Positions 35,569 to 45,043 of a stretch of 64,000 bases of DNA are shown here, piece by piece. The notes beneath the pieces are model-generated. The model was given only the letters and a program-made list of their open reading frames with translations. It was not told the origin of the DNA and ran no database searches. Origin of the DNA: Vallitalea sp. (GTDB lineage Bacteria > Bacillota > Clostridia > Lachnospirales > Vallitaleaceae); the NCBI RefSeq assembly GCF_025211055.1, contig NZ_JAOARO010000087.1:124001-188000 (forward strand), in the 5' to 3' direction. The first letter of the stretch is position 1; each line of letters opens with the position of its first letter. A program made the translations under genes and the position numbers.

Positions 35569-36291
35569 ATGGTAGTTGACAATAATTATAATGTTCCAAG
35601 ACATGTAGCAATTATAATGGATGGTAATGGTAGATGGGCAATGGCAAAAGGGAAAAAAAGACAATACGGTCATAGACAAGGTTCTAAAACATTAGAAACT
35701 ATTTGTAAGCAAGCTTATGACATAGGTATAGAGTATATAACGGTATATGCTTTTTCCACTGAAAATTGGTCAAGACCGAAAGAAGAAATAGATAATTTGA
35801 TGAATTTGTTAAGACAATACTTAAAAAGCAGTTTGAAAAATGCTAGCAGAGATAATATAAAAGTGAGAGTAATAGGTAATAAAATTGGATTAGATAATGA
35901 TATTATCACTAGTATTGAAAGATTAGAAGAGGGATCAAAAGACAACACAGGATTACAATTACAGATTGCATTGAATTATGGTGGACGTGATGAAATTGTA
36001 AGAATGACAAAAAAGATAGTTTCTGAATTTGAAAATAATAACATTAATATAAATACCATTAATCAAAAAACAATAGAGAGATATCTTGATACAAAAGATA
36101 TACCTGACCCAGATCTACTAATAAGAACAAGTGGTGAAATGAGAATAAGTAACTTCTTGCTTTGGCAATTAGCATATACAGAGTTTTACTTTGTTCAAAA
36201 ACATTGGCCAGACTTTACTATTGAAGATTTGAAAGATGCTATAGAATATTATAGTAATATTGAACGAAGGTATGGCAAAGTCAAAGAATAA
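35569..36291 (+). CDS. uppS: Undecaprenyl diphosphate synthase
   Basis: UppS condenses isopentenyl diphosphate onto farnesyl diphosphate to make the C55 carrier for cell-wall synthesis. The catalytic motif IIMDGNGRWAMAKGKKR is near the N terminus, with GHRQGSKTLE next and RTSGEMRISNFLLWQLAYTE near the C terminus. Length is 240 residues. GAGAGGA at 35552-35558 serves ATG 35569. It is followed by cdsA, dxr, rseP and ispG, a lipid and isoprenoid group. Confidence 0.97.
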   Translation: MVVDNNYNVPRHVAIIMDGNGRWAMAKGKKRQYGHRQGSKTLETICKQAYDIGIEYITVYAFSTENWSRPKEEIDNLMNLLRQYLKSSLKNASRDNIKVRVIGNKIGLDNDIITSIERLEEGSKDNTGLQLQIALNYGGRDEIVRMTKKIVSEFENNNININTINQKTIERYLDTKDIPDPDLLIRTSGEMRISNFLLWQLAYTEFYFVQKHWPDFTIEDLKDAIEYYSNIERRYGKVKE

Positions 36292-36315
36292 TACAAAGAG
36301 AAGGGAATGGGTACA

Positions 36316-37122
36316 ATGAAAAAGAGAATAATATCATCCATTATAGCGTTACCTATATTATTAATTCCTTTAATATATGGAGGTAAAATACTAATACTTT
36401 TATTATTTTTAGCATCGTTGCTAGGTCTTTATGAATTTTATAGAGCTTATAAAATTGATTGTTTAGGGCTTAAACTATTTGGATATATAGCGTCTGTGGT
36501 ATATTATTTATTATTGATATTTAATAGAAGTGAATACTTCGGTGAATTCTATGGTATGTTCTTCTTAATATTATTAATAAGCTATGTATTTGTTTATCCA
36601 AAATATAATCTAAAAGATATTATGACTATTTTTATTGGATTTTTCTATGTAGTTTATCTATTATCATATATCTTATTAGTAAGAAGCAATGAAGCTTATG
36701 GTTCATGGTTGATATGGTTAATATTTATTGTTGCTTTTGGTAGTGATACGGTGGCCTATTTTGTTGGAGTTAATTTTGGTAAACATAGGTTAGCAGAAAA
36801 GCTGAGTCCTAAAAAAAGTGTTGAAGGTTCTATCGGTGGTATTGTTGGGGCTACGATTTTTTCAGTTGTTTTTGGTATCATATTACTTAATATAGGCGAA
36901 TTAACAGATCCTATGAAATTAATACCTTTTGTATTTATTGGTGGAATTGGTTCTGTATTATCACAGATAGGAGATTTAGCTGCATCAGCTATGAAAAGAC
37001 AAAATAACATAAAAGATTTTGGTACTATAATGCCAGGTCATGGAGGTATATTGGATAGATTAGATAGTATAATATTCACTGCACCATTTGTATATTATAT
37101 TATGAAATTTTTTATTATGTAG
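36316..37122 (+). CDS. cdsA: Phosphatidate cytidylyltransferase
   Basis: CdsA makes CDP-diacylglycerol from phosphatidate and CTP for phospholipid synthesis. The polytopic protein has about eight membrane helices and the CDP-transferase signature in its C-terminal third: SDTVAYFVGVNFGKHRLAEK, SPKKSVEGSIGG and PGHGGILDRLDSI. Length is 268 residues from ATG 36316, preferred because AGAAGGGA ends nine bases earlier; ATG 36307 touches the site. Confidence 0.95.
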   Translation: MKKRIISSIIALPILLIPLIYGGKILILLLFLASLLGLYEFYRAYKIDCLGLKLFGYIASVVYYLLLIFNRSEYFGEFYGMFFLILLISYVFVYPKYNLKDIMTIFIGFFYVVYLLSYILLVRSNEAYGSWLIWLIFIVAFGSDTVAYFVGVNFGKHRLAEKLSPKKSVEGSIGGIVGATIFSVVFGIILLNIGELTDPMKLIPFVFIGGIGSVLSQIGDLAASAMKRQNNIKDFGTIMPGHGGILDRLDSIIFTAPFVYYIMKFFIM

Positions 37123-37151
37123 TTTATATATGCTAATCAATTTTTTATAAT
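37123..37151 (+). promoter_or_regulatory. Possible promoter upstream of dxr
   Basis: TTTATA (37123-37128), 17 bases, TATAAT (37146-37151) lies in the 122-base gap between cdsA and dxr. It begins right after the cdsA stop codon. The -10 box is perfect, the -35 box moderate. Confidence 0.5.
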
Positions 37152-37244
37152 ATTATTAGATTAAAAAGAAATAATTAATTACACAAAAAAATATATTTAA
37201 TGTATAAATCAAATATAGTAGCTTATTTGGAAGAGGAGAATAAA

Positions 37245-38387
37245 TTGAAAAAGATATCTATTCTAGGGTCAACTGGCTCAATTGGTAAGCAGACAATTGA
37301 TATTGTTTGCAAGCAGAAGGACATACAGATATTAGGTTTAACTGCAAATACTAACATAGATCTATTAGAGAAACAGATTGAATTAGTAAAACCGCAAGTA
37401 GTAGCTGTAATGGATGAACATAAAGCTTCTATTCTTAAAAAAAAGATTGGAAGCAAAGTAGAAGTATTAAGTGGAATGGATGGACTTATTAGAGTTGCAA
37501 CCTTAGAAAAGGTTGATATAGTTGTTACAGCTGTAGTAGGGATGATAGGCATCAGACCCACTGTTGAAGCTATAAAAGCATCAAAAGATATAGCTTTAGC
37601 TAATAAAGAAACATTAGTTACAGCTGGTCAAATCATTATGGATTTGATAAATGAATATAAAGTAAACATTTTTCCAGTGGATAGTGAACATTCTGCAATA
37701 TTTCAATCCTTAAAAGGAGAGAATAAAGAAGAAGTTAGCAAAATATTGTTAACAGCTTCAGGAGGACCATTCAGAGGGAAAAAAACAGAACTATTAAAGG
37801 ATATAACTAAAGCTCAAGCACTTAATCATCCTAATTGGTCAATGGGTCCTAAAATAACAATTGATTCAGCTACTCTTATGAATAAAGGACTAGAAGTTAT
37901 AGAAGCAAAATGGCTTTTTGATGTAGCACCTAATCAGATTCAAGTTGTCGTGCATCCACAAAGTATTATTCATTCAATGGTAGAATATAATGATGGTTCA
38001 GTGATTGCGCAGTTAGGTGTTCCAGATATGAGGATTCCAATACAATACGCTCTCAATTATCCGAAGCGGGTAGAGAATAATATTAGGAAACTTGATTTAT
38101 TTAAAGTAGCTAGTTTGACATTTGAAGAGCCTGATATCAAAACCTTTAGATGTCTTGAATTAGCTTATAAAGCACTTGAAAAAGGTGGTTCTATACTATC
38201 GGTATTAAATGCAGCTAATGAATTAGCAGTAAAAAAATTTTTAGAAAACAAAGTAAGATTTCTTGAGATTCCTGAAATAATTGAATATGCTATGGATAAA
38301 CATTGTAATATAAAAAATCCATCACTAACAAATATTTTTGAAGCAGAAAAAGAAACTTATGAGATTATTGAATGTAAATGGGGATAG
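37245..38387 (+). CDS. dxr: 1-deoxy-D-xylulose-5-phosphate reductoisomerase
   Basis: Dxr converts DXP to MEP, the committed step of the non-mevalonate isoprenoid pathway. The NADPH-binding start ISILGSTGSIGKQTID, ALANKETLVTAG, PVDSEHSAIFQ with the metal-binding residues, and LTASGGPFRG are all present. Start is TTG 37245 (family starts MKKISILGSTGS), with AGAGGAGAA 6-10 bases upstream. The frame extends to ATG 37200, but no site precedes that. Length is 380 residues. Confidence 0.96.
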   Translation: MKKISILGSTGSIGKQTIDIVCKQKDIQILGLTANTNIDLLEKQIELVKPQVVAVMDEHKASILKKKIGSKVEVLSGMDGLIRVATLEKVDIVVTAVVGMIGIRPTVEAIKASKDIALANKETLVTAGQIIMDLINEYKVNIFPVDSEHSAIFQSLKGENKEEVSKILLTASGGPFRGKKTELLKDITKAQALNHPNWSMGPKITIDSATLMNKGLEVIEAKWLFDVAPNQIQVVVHPQSIIHSMVEYNDGSVIAQLGVPDMRIPIQYALNYPKRVENNIRKLDLFKVASLTFEEPDIKTFRCLELAYKALEKGGSILSVLNAANELAVKKFLENKVRFLEIPEIIEYAMDKHCNIKNPSLTNIFEAEKETYEIIECKWG

Positions 38388-38419
38388 AGAGTAAATAATG
38401 GAAAGGAATGATTGGTTAT

Positions 38420-39445
38420 ATGAATATTGTTGTTGCAATTTTGATATTTGGGTTACTTGTTCTTGTACATGAGTTAGGACACTTTCTTGCGGCAAGAAAA
38501 AATGGCATACTTGTTGAAGAGTTTGCTATTGGTATGGGACCTAAACTAGTAGGGATAAAAAGAGGAGATACGCTATACTCTATTAGGTTGTTACCTTTTG
38601 GTGGGTATTGTAAAATGCTTGGTGAAGATGAAGCTGTTGAAGATGATCCTAGGGCTTTTTCAAATAAATCAGTTGGAGCAAGAATGGTTGTTATTGTAGC
38701 TGGTGCTGCTTTTAACATTTTGTTGGCTTTTATCTTCGCTTGTATAATAGTTGGTAATATGGGTGATTATACTACTACTATTGATAAGGTAACTAAAGGT
38801 TCACCTGCATATGATGCAGGAATGAAATCAGGAGATAAGATAGTTAAGATAGATAATCATAATATTGTATCATATGATGAAATAGGTTTATATATCAATC
38901 TAAAAAAAGGTGAAGCTCTAGATATAACATATAAAAGAGATGGAAAGACTTACGTAGCTAATATAAAGCCCGTTGAACAAGATGGTAGACATTTAATTGG
39001 TATTTCACCTACCAAAATGAATCAAGGTAATATTTTCCAAATCATAAAATATGGATTTATTAAAGTTATTTTTTGGATTAAAACAGTGTTCATAAGCTTA
39101 GGTATGATTTTTAGAGGGCAAGTAACTAGACAGGACTTTGGTGGACCTGTAAGAATTATTTCCGAGATAAGTAAAGGTTATACTGAAAGCGTTAAATATG
39201 GTATAAAACAAGTATTTATGACTATATCATCTTATATTGTTTTATTAAGTGCTAACCTTGGGGTTATGAATTTATTACCACTACCAGCCCTTGATGGAGG
39301 AAGATTTGTGTTTCTACTAATAGAGGCAATAAGGAGAAAACCTATTAATCGAGAAAAAGAAGCATATGTCAACTATATTGGATTTGTATTATTAATGGTA
39401 TTGATGGTATTTATGCTATTTAATGACTTTAGTAATGTATTTTAA
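38420..39445 (+). CDS. rseP: RIP metalloprotease RseP (RasP-type site-2 protease)
   Basis: An intramembrane zinc protease that completes cleavage of anti-sigma factors and signal peptides. The zinc motif HELGHF is in the first membrane helix, a PDZ domain lies at about residues 115-190, and the second catalytic motif NLLPLPALDGGRF is near the C terminus. Two starts are possible: ATG 38408 abuts its GGAAAGG site, while ATG 38420 is 13 bases away; I favour the latter. Length is then 341 residues. Confidence 0.94.
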   Translation: MNIVVAILIFGLLVLVHELGHFLAARKNGILVEEFAIGMGPKLVGIKRGDTLYSIRLLPFGGYCKMLGEDEAVEDDPRAFSNKSVGARMVVIVAGAAFNILLAFIFACIIVGNMGDYTTTIDKVTKGSPAYDAGMKSGDKIVKIDNHNIVSYDEIGLYINLKKGEALDITYKRDGKTYVANIKPVEQDGRHLIGISPTKMNQGNIFQIIKYGFIKVIFWIKTVFISLGMIFRGQVTRQDFGGPVRIISEISKGYTESVKYGIKQVFMTISSYIVLLSANLGVMNLLPLPALDGGRFVFLLIEAIRRKPINREKEAYVNYIGFVLLMVLMVFMLFNDFSNVF

Positions 39446-39490
39446 ATAAAATAATCTATATAATTAATCCAGGGGTTATCTTAATAATAT

Positions 39491-39499
39491 TGATATAAT
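39491..39499 (+). promoter_or_regulatory. Extended -10 element upstream of ispG
   Basis: TGATATAAT (39491-39499) is an extended -10 box about 50 bases before the ispG start, in the 102-base gap. No convincing -35 box stands 17 bases upstream. Confidence 0.45.
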
Positions 39500-39547
39500 A
39501 TATATTGAGAAAGCCCTTGTGTTTTATGTCTAATAAGGAGGGATATA

Positions 39548-40606
39548 ATGTATAGAGATAATACAAAAGTAGTAAAAATAGGCAATAAGGTCATTGGTGG
39601 AGGTAATCCCATACTTATTCAATCTATGACAAATACCAAGACCCATGATATAGAAGCTACTGTTAAACAAATTCTTACCTTAGAAGAAGAAGGTTGTGAT
39701 ATAATAAGAGTTGCTGTACCAGATGTTGAAGCCGCAAAAGCAGTTTATGAAATCAAAAAAAGGATACATATTCCTTTAGTTACAGATATTCATTTTGATT
39801 ATAAATTAGCTATGATGTCAATGGACTATGGTGCTGATAAAATAAGAATTAATCCTTCTAACATAGGTAATCTAGAAAGAGTCAATAAAATAGTTGAAAG
39901 AGCTAAGATTGATAATATTCCTATTAGAATTGGAATTAATAGTGGGTCAGTTGAAAAACATATCCTGGATAAATATGGTCATGTAACCGCTGAAGGATTA
40001 GTAGAAAGTACTGTTAACAATATAAAGATAATAGAAGATATGGGATATGATAATATAGTCATATCGTTAAAATCTTCAGATGTGCCAATGGCAATTAAGG
40101 CTCATCAACTTGTTGCAGAAGCTGTTAACTATCCTGTCCATGTAGGTATAACAGAAGCTGGTACCATATGGTCTGGTACTATCAAATCAGCAGTTGGATT
40201 AAGTGTTATATTAGCTAGTGGTATAGGTGACACAATAAGAGTATCATTGACAGGTGATACGGTAGAGGAAGTAAGAGTAGCTAAAAAAGTACTAGAAACA
40301 CTCGAGCTCCGTGAGAAAAATCATATAGAAATAGTGTCATGTCCAACTTGTGGAAGAACAAGGATAGATCTTATTAAACTAGCTAACATGGTTGAAAAAA
40401 GATTCGGTAATCTTAATATTAAGTTAAAAATTGCTGTTATGGGCTGTATAGTTAATGGTCCTGGGGAAGCAAAGGAGGCAGACCTTGGTATAGCTGGTGG
40501 TAAGGGGGTTGGTCTTATCTTTAAAAAAGGTGAAATTATTAAAAAAGTACCTGAAGATAGATTAATTGATGAACTTGCTATAGAAATTGAAAAGTATACC
40601 AAGTAA
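39548..40606 (+). CDS. ispG: 4-hydroxy-3-methylbut-2-en-1-yl diphosphate synthase IspG
   Basis: IspG reduces MEcPP to HMBPP, the next-to-last MEP pathway step, using a [4Fe-4S] cluster. The TIM-barrel part starts with PILIQSMTNTKTHD; cluster cysteines lie in SCPTCGRTRIDL and MGCIVNGPGEAKEADLG. Length 352 is typical of the Gram-positive form. AAGGAGGG at 39535-39542 sets the start. In B. subtilis the gene between rasP and polC is proS; here ispG fills that slot. Confidence 0.97.
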   Translation: MYRDNTKVVKIGNKVIGGGNPILIQSMTNTKTHDIEATVKQILTLEEEGCDIIRVAVPDVEAAKAVYEIKKRIHIPLVTDIHFDYKLAMMSMDYGADKIRINPSNIGNLERVNKIVERAKIDNIPIRIGINSGSVEKHILDKYGHVTAEGLVESTVNNIKIIEDMGYDNIVISLKSSDVPMAIKAHQLVAEAVNYPVHVGITEAGTIWSGTIKSAVGLSVILASGIGDTIRVSLTGDTVEEVRVAKKVLETLELREKNHIEIVSCPTCGRTRIDLIKLANMVEKRFGNLNIKLKIAVMGCIVNGPGEAKEADLGIAGGKGVGLIFKKGEIIKKVPEDRLIDELAIEIEKYTK

Positions 40607-40627
40607 CATGTAAGGAGTTGATTTTAT

Positions 40628-43600
40628 ATGAGCAAATGTTTTGTAGAAGTTTTTGATAGTATGCATCTTAATGATAGTATAGCTATGTATTTTGATAATG
40701 CTATGGTTAAACGTGTTGTTATTGACACAAAAGTAAAAGAATTACAGATCTACGTAGTTTTTAATAACATAGTTCATATAAAATTTATACGACAAGTGGA
40801 AAAACAAATCGAAAATAATTTATGCGCTAACTCTGATTTAACAGTTAGAATTATATGTGAGTATAATGTAAAATATGATTTGAATAAATTATTATTACTG
40901 TATAGGGATAGTATTTTATATGAACTAAAGCAATTCAGTCCTATTTGTTTTGGTATTTTAAGAAAAGCTGATATTGAAGTTCAAGGTGATAATGTAATTA
41001 TTACTCTAACCAATAATACTATAGATTATTTAAAAGAAAAAAAAGTAGATAAAAGAATCCAAGAAATAATTAACGGTAGGTTTAACATTAATACTTATGT
41101 TTCTTTTAAGGTTAACGAAAAAGCGATAGAGAATAATATAAAATTCGTTAAGAAGAGAGAAGAAAGAGAAAAAGAATTTGTTACTAAAATTCTAAGTAAT
41201 GTTCCTTCTCCAAATAGTAGTTCAAATAGTAATTCAACAAGTAATAAAAAACTACAATCATCGAAAAATGTAGAAGACAGTAAAATGATATATGGTAGAA
41301 AATTCGGTGGAGAAATTACTCCTATCGAGGAAATAGACAATGAGATTGATGATTTGATTTTTGATGGTATCATAATCAGTGTTGAGAGTAGAGAAATAAA
41401 GAATGATAAGTACATAGTAGCATTTGATTTAACTAATGATAAAGATTCAATAACTGCAAAATGTTTTATTAAGAAAGATCAATTTGAAGAGCAGGTAAGT
41501 GATAGACTAGTAAAAGGAAAATCAGTAAGAGTTAAAGGCAACTTACAGTTTGATACTTTTTCAAAAGAAATGACTGTTATGGCAAGAGCTATCATGGAAA
41601 TTAATGATTTTAGAATCAAACGTCTTGACTTAAGTAAAGACAAAAGGGTGGAACTCCATGCTCATACTCAAATGAGCGATATGGATAGTGTGGTCAGTGC
41701 AACAGCTTTAGTGAAACAAGCTATAGCATGGGGCCATGATGCTATTGCAATAACGGATCATGGAGTTGTCCAAGCTTTTCCTGAGGCTTTTCATACTGCT
41801 AGTGGTAATGATATTAAGATAATATATGGTGTAGAAGCATATTTGGTTGATGACCTAAAATCTATCATACAAAATTCTAATAAGCAAAGTTTAGATGATG
41901 AGTATGTAGTGTTTGACCTTGAGACTACTGGATTCTATCCTGGAAAAGATAGAATAACTGAAATCGGTGCAATAAAAGTAAAAAATGGGGAGATTATTGA
42001 TGAATTCAGTACCTTTGTTAATCCAGAAAGGATGATTCCAAAGGAAGTAGTTAAGCTTACAGGGATAACCGATGATATGGTGGCTAAGGCACCGAAATAT
42101 CAAGAAATAATACCAAAGTTTATGGATTTTATTGGTGATTCAGTCTTAGTAGCCCATAATGCTGATTTTGACATTAATTTTATTAGGTATTTCTGTAAGG
42201 AAATTAATATTAGTGTTGATAATACAGTACTTGACACGTTAGAACTAGGACGAGTGCTTCTTCCTGATTTGAATAATTACAAGCTTAATACTATTACTAA
42301 AAAATTAAGTATAAAACTTGATAATCATCATAGAGCAGTAGATGATGCAATGGCAACAGCAAAGATTTTTATACAGTTTATTAGTATGCTTAAAAATAAG
42401 AATATCTATGACTTAGAAGAATTGGAAACATATTCTCATGAAGCAACTAAAAATGTCAAAAAGTTGAAGTATTATCATGCTATTATACTAGCTAAGAATC
42501 TTGTAGGACTTAGAAATCTTTATGAGTTGATTTCTAAATCCCATATAGATTATTTTTTCAGAAAACCAAGAATTCCTAAGAGTGTATATTTAGAGTTCAA
42601 AGAAGGACTATTGATTGGTTCTGCCTGTGAAGCGGGTGAACTATACAAAGCTGTTCTTGATGATAGACCAAAGGAAGAAATTGATAGACTTGTTAATTTT
42701 TACGATTATCTAGAGATTCAACCATTGATGAATAATGAGTTTATGATAAGAAATGGACGAGTAAATGGTAAAGAAGAACTTATAGAAATCAATAAGAAGA
42801 TTATTAAACTTGGTGAAGAGCATAATAAATTAGTAGTTGCTACTTGTGATGTTCATTTTCTTAATCCTGGTGACGAAGTCTATAGGCGTATTATTATGAC
42901 TGGTCAAGGATTTAAAGATGCTGATGAACAGCCACCACTATATTTTAGAACTACTGAAGAAATGCTAAATGAATTTGCTTATCTAGGTGAAGAAAAAGCG
43001 AGAGAAGTAGTCATTGATAACACTAAAAAAATATCAGATATGATAGAAAAAATTGACCCTGTACCTCCAGATAAATACCCACCGGTTATAGATGGTTCAG
43101 AGGAAAATCTCCGTAACATCTGTGAGACTAAGGCTAAATCCATATATGGAGACCCATTACCAGAAATTGTTGAAGAACGTCTTGAACGTGAACTTAATTC
43201 AATAATATCTAATGGTTTTGCGGTTATGTACATAATAGCCCAAAAATTAGTGTGGAAGTCTAACGAGGATGGATACTTAGTTGGCTCTAGGGGCTCAGTT
43301 GGTTCATCATTTGCAGCTACTATGGCAGGTATAACAGAAGTAAATCCTTTATCGCCTCATTATGTGTGCCCTAATTGTAAGTATAGTGATTTTGATTCTG
43401 AGATAGTTAAGAAGAATGCTGGTAACTCAGGATGTGATTTACCAGACAAAAAATGTCCCATATGTGGGGCTTACCTTATAAAAGATGGTCATGACATACC
43501 CTTTGAAACTTTTTTAGGTTTCAAAGGTAATAAAGAACCGGATATAGATCTAAACTTTTCAGGAGAATATCAAAGTAAGGCACATGATTATACAGAGGTT

Positions 43601-44962
43601 ATTTTTGGAAAAGGTCATGTTTTTAGAGCTGGAACTATTGGAACTTTGGCTGAAAAAACTGCTTATGGTTTTGTAAAGAAGTATTTTGATGAAAAAGGGA
43701 TTAATATAAGAAATGCTGAAGTTAATAGACTTGTTGCAGGTTGTACAGGAGCAAGACGTACAACAGGACAGCATCCAGGTGGAATTATTGTTGTTCCAAC
43801 TAGTGAAGAAATATACAAATTCACTCCAGTTCAAAGACCAGCTAATGATATGACAACTAAGACGATAACAACTCATTTTGATTATCACTCTATTGACCAT
43901 AACTTATTAAAATTAGATATATTAGGTCATGATGATCCTACGATGATAAGAATGCTTGAAGACATTACTGGATTAGATGCTCAGAAAATTAGACTAGATG
44001 AACCTAAGGTTGCTTCACTATTTACAAGTACTGAAGCTCTTGGTATAAAACCAGAAGATATAGATGGTTGTCCGCTTGGTTCTCTTGGAATACCAGAGTT
44101 TGGAACTGACTTTGTTATTCAGATGTTGCTAGATACAAAACCTACAACTTTTTCAGAACTATGTAAAATATCCGTTCTATCTCATGGAACCGATGTATGG
44201 TTGAATAATGCCCAAGAATTAATCAGAGATGGAAAAGCTACTATTGGTGAAGTAATATCATCTCGAGATGATATTATGGTATATCTTATAAATATGGGAT
44301 TAGATAAGGAATTATCTTTTACTATAATGGAAAGTGTAAGAAAAGGTAAAGGATTAAAGCCTGAATGGGAAGAAATTATGACATCAAGTGGTGTACCAGA
44401 TTGGTATATATGGTCATGTAAACAAATTAAATACATGTTCCCGAAAGCCCATGCTGTTGCATACGTTATGATGGCATATAGAATTGCTTATTTCAAAGTA
44501 TATTATCCTGAGGCTTATTATGCAACATATTTCAGTATCAGAGCATCAGATTTTGATTATGAATTAATGTGTCATGGAAAAGAGAAAGTAGATATATACA
44601 TAAAAGATTATAAATCAAGATTTAACGAATTATCCAAAAAAGAAAAAGATACATTAAAGGATATGAAAATTGTCCAAGAGATGTATGCAAGAAAGATTAA
44701 TTTCGTACCAATAGATTTATATAAGGTTAAGTCAAAATTATTTCAGGTACTGGATGAAGGCATTATGCCATCACTAAGTGCTATTCAGGGTCTTGGAGAA
44801 AAAGCGGCTGATAATATTGTTAATGCTAGGAAAGATGGTATTTTCCTATCTATTGATGAGCTTAGACAAAGAACTAAGCTTAGTAAAACAGTTATTGAGA
44901 TTATGAAACAAAATCATATATTGGATGGTATGCCACAATCCAATCAATTAAGATTGTTTTAA
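40628..44962 (+). CDS. polC: DNA polymerase III alpha subunit, PolC type
   Basis: PolC is the main replicative polymerase of low-GC Gram-positives and carries its own proofreading exonuclease. Domain order: N-terminal domains, OB fold (about residues 240-335), first PHP part (from about 342, ELHAHTQMSDMDSVV), inserted DEDD exonuclease (Asp430 and Glu432 in FDLETTG), second PHP part, then the polymerase with a four-cysteine zinc site (about 914-946) and catalytic aspartates PDIDLNF (972-974). Length 1444 is normal and no frame break is seen. It follows ispG by 21 bases. Confidence 0.98.
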   Translation: MSKCFVEVFDSMHLNDSIAMYFDNAMVKRVVIDTKVKELQIYVVFNNIVHIKFIRQVEKQIENNLCANSDLTVRIICEYNVKYDLNKLLLLYRDSILYELKQFSPICFGILRKADIEVQGDNVIITLTNNTIDYLKEKKVDKRIQEIINGRFNINTYVSFKVNEKAIENNIKFVKKREEREKEFVTKILSNVPSPNSSSNSNSTSNKKLQSSKNVEDSKMIYGRKFGGEITPIEEIDNEIDDLIFDGIIISVESREIKNDKYIVAFDLTNDKDSITAKCFIKKDQFEEQVSDRLVKGKSVRVKGNLQFDTFSKEMTVMARAIMEINDFRIKRLDLSKDKRVELHAHTQMSDMDSVVSATALVKQAIAWGHDAIAITDHGVVQAFPEAFHTASGNDIKIIYGVEAYLVDDLKSIIQNSNKQSLDDEYVVFDLETTGFYPGKDRITEIGAIKVKNGEIIDEFSTFVNPERMIPKEVVKLTGITDDMVAKAPKYQEIIPKFMDFIGDSVLVAHNADFDINFIRYFCKEINISVDNTVLDTLELGRVLLPDLNNYKLNTITKKLSIKLDNHHRAVDDAMATAKIFIQFISMLKNKNIYDLEELETYSHEATKNVKKLKYYHAIILAKNLVGLRNLYELISKSHIDYFFRKPRIPKSVYLEFKEGLLIGSACEAGELYKAVLDDRPKEEIDRLVNFYDYLEIQPLMNNEFMIRNGRVNGKEELIEINKKIIKLGEEHNKLVVATCDVHFLNPGDEVYRRIIMTGQGFKDADEQPPLYFRTTEEMLNEFAYLGEEKAREVVIDNTKKISDMIEKIDPVPPDKYPPVIDGSEENLRNICETKAKSIYGDPLPEIVEERLERELNSIISNGFAVMYIIAQKLVWKSNEDGYLVGSRGSVGSSFAATMAGITEVNPLSPHYVCPNCKYSDFDSEIVKKNAGNSGCDLPDKKCPICGAYLIKDGHDIPFETFLGFKGNKEPDIDLNFSGEYQSKAHDYTEVIFGKGHVFRAGTIGTLAEKTAYGFVKKYFDEKGINIRNAEVNRLVAGCTGARRTTGQHPGGIIVVPTSEEIYKFTPVQRPANDMTTKTITTHFDYHSIDHNLLKLDILGHDDPTMIRMLEDITGLDAQKIRLDEPKVASLFTSTEALGIKPEDIDGCPLGSLGIPEFGTDFVIQMLLDTKPTTFSELCKISVLSHGTDVWLNNAQELIRDGKATIGEVISSRDDIMVYLINMGLDKELSFTIMESVRKGKGLKPEWEEIMTSSGVPDWYIWSCKQIKYMFPKAHAVAYVMMAYRIAYFKVYYPEAYYATYFSIRASDFDYELMCHGKEKVDIYIKDYKSRFNELSKKEKDTLKDMKIVQEMYARKINFVPIDLYKVKSKLFQVLDEGIMPSLSAIQGLGEKAADNIVNARKDGIFLSIDELRQRTKLSKTVIEIMKQNHILDGMPQSNQLRLF

Positions 44963-44975
44963 TCATCAAAGTAAT

Positions 44976-45000
44976 TATTTATATTATCATAATATAAATA
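44976..45000 (+). other. AT-only inverted repeat after polC
   Basis: TATTTATATT (44976-44985) pairs perfectly with AATATAAATA (44991-45000) around ATCAT. All-AT stem without a T-run; it may be a weak 3' end for polC or an operator for the transporter gene. Confidence 0.4.
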
Positions 45001-45043
45001 TACAATAAAGATACTAGTTATATACAGAAAAGGAGATTATGAC

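Noticed and set aside
37200..37244. ATG-initiated extension of dxr
   Set aside because: No ribosome site; family proteins start at the TTG position, which has one.
40628..44962. Intein or frameshift in polC
   Set aside because: All domains appear in order at normal length with no inserted segment beyond the usual exonuclease.
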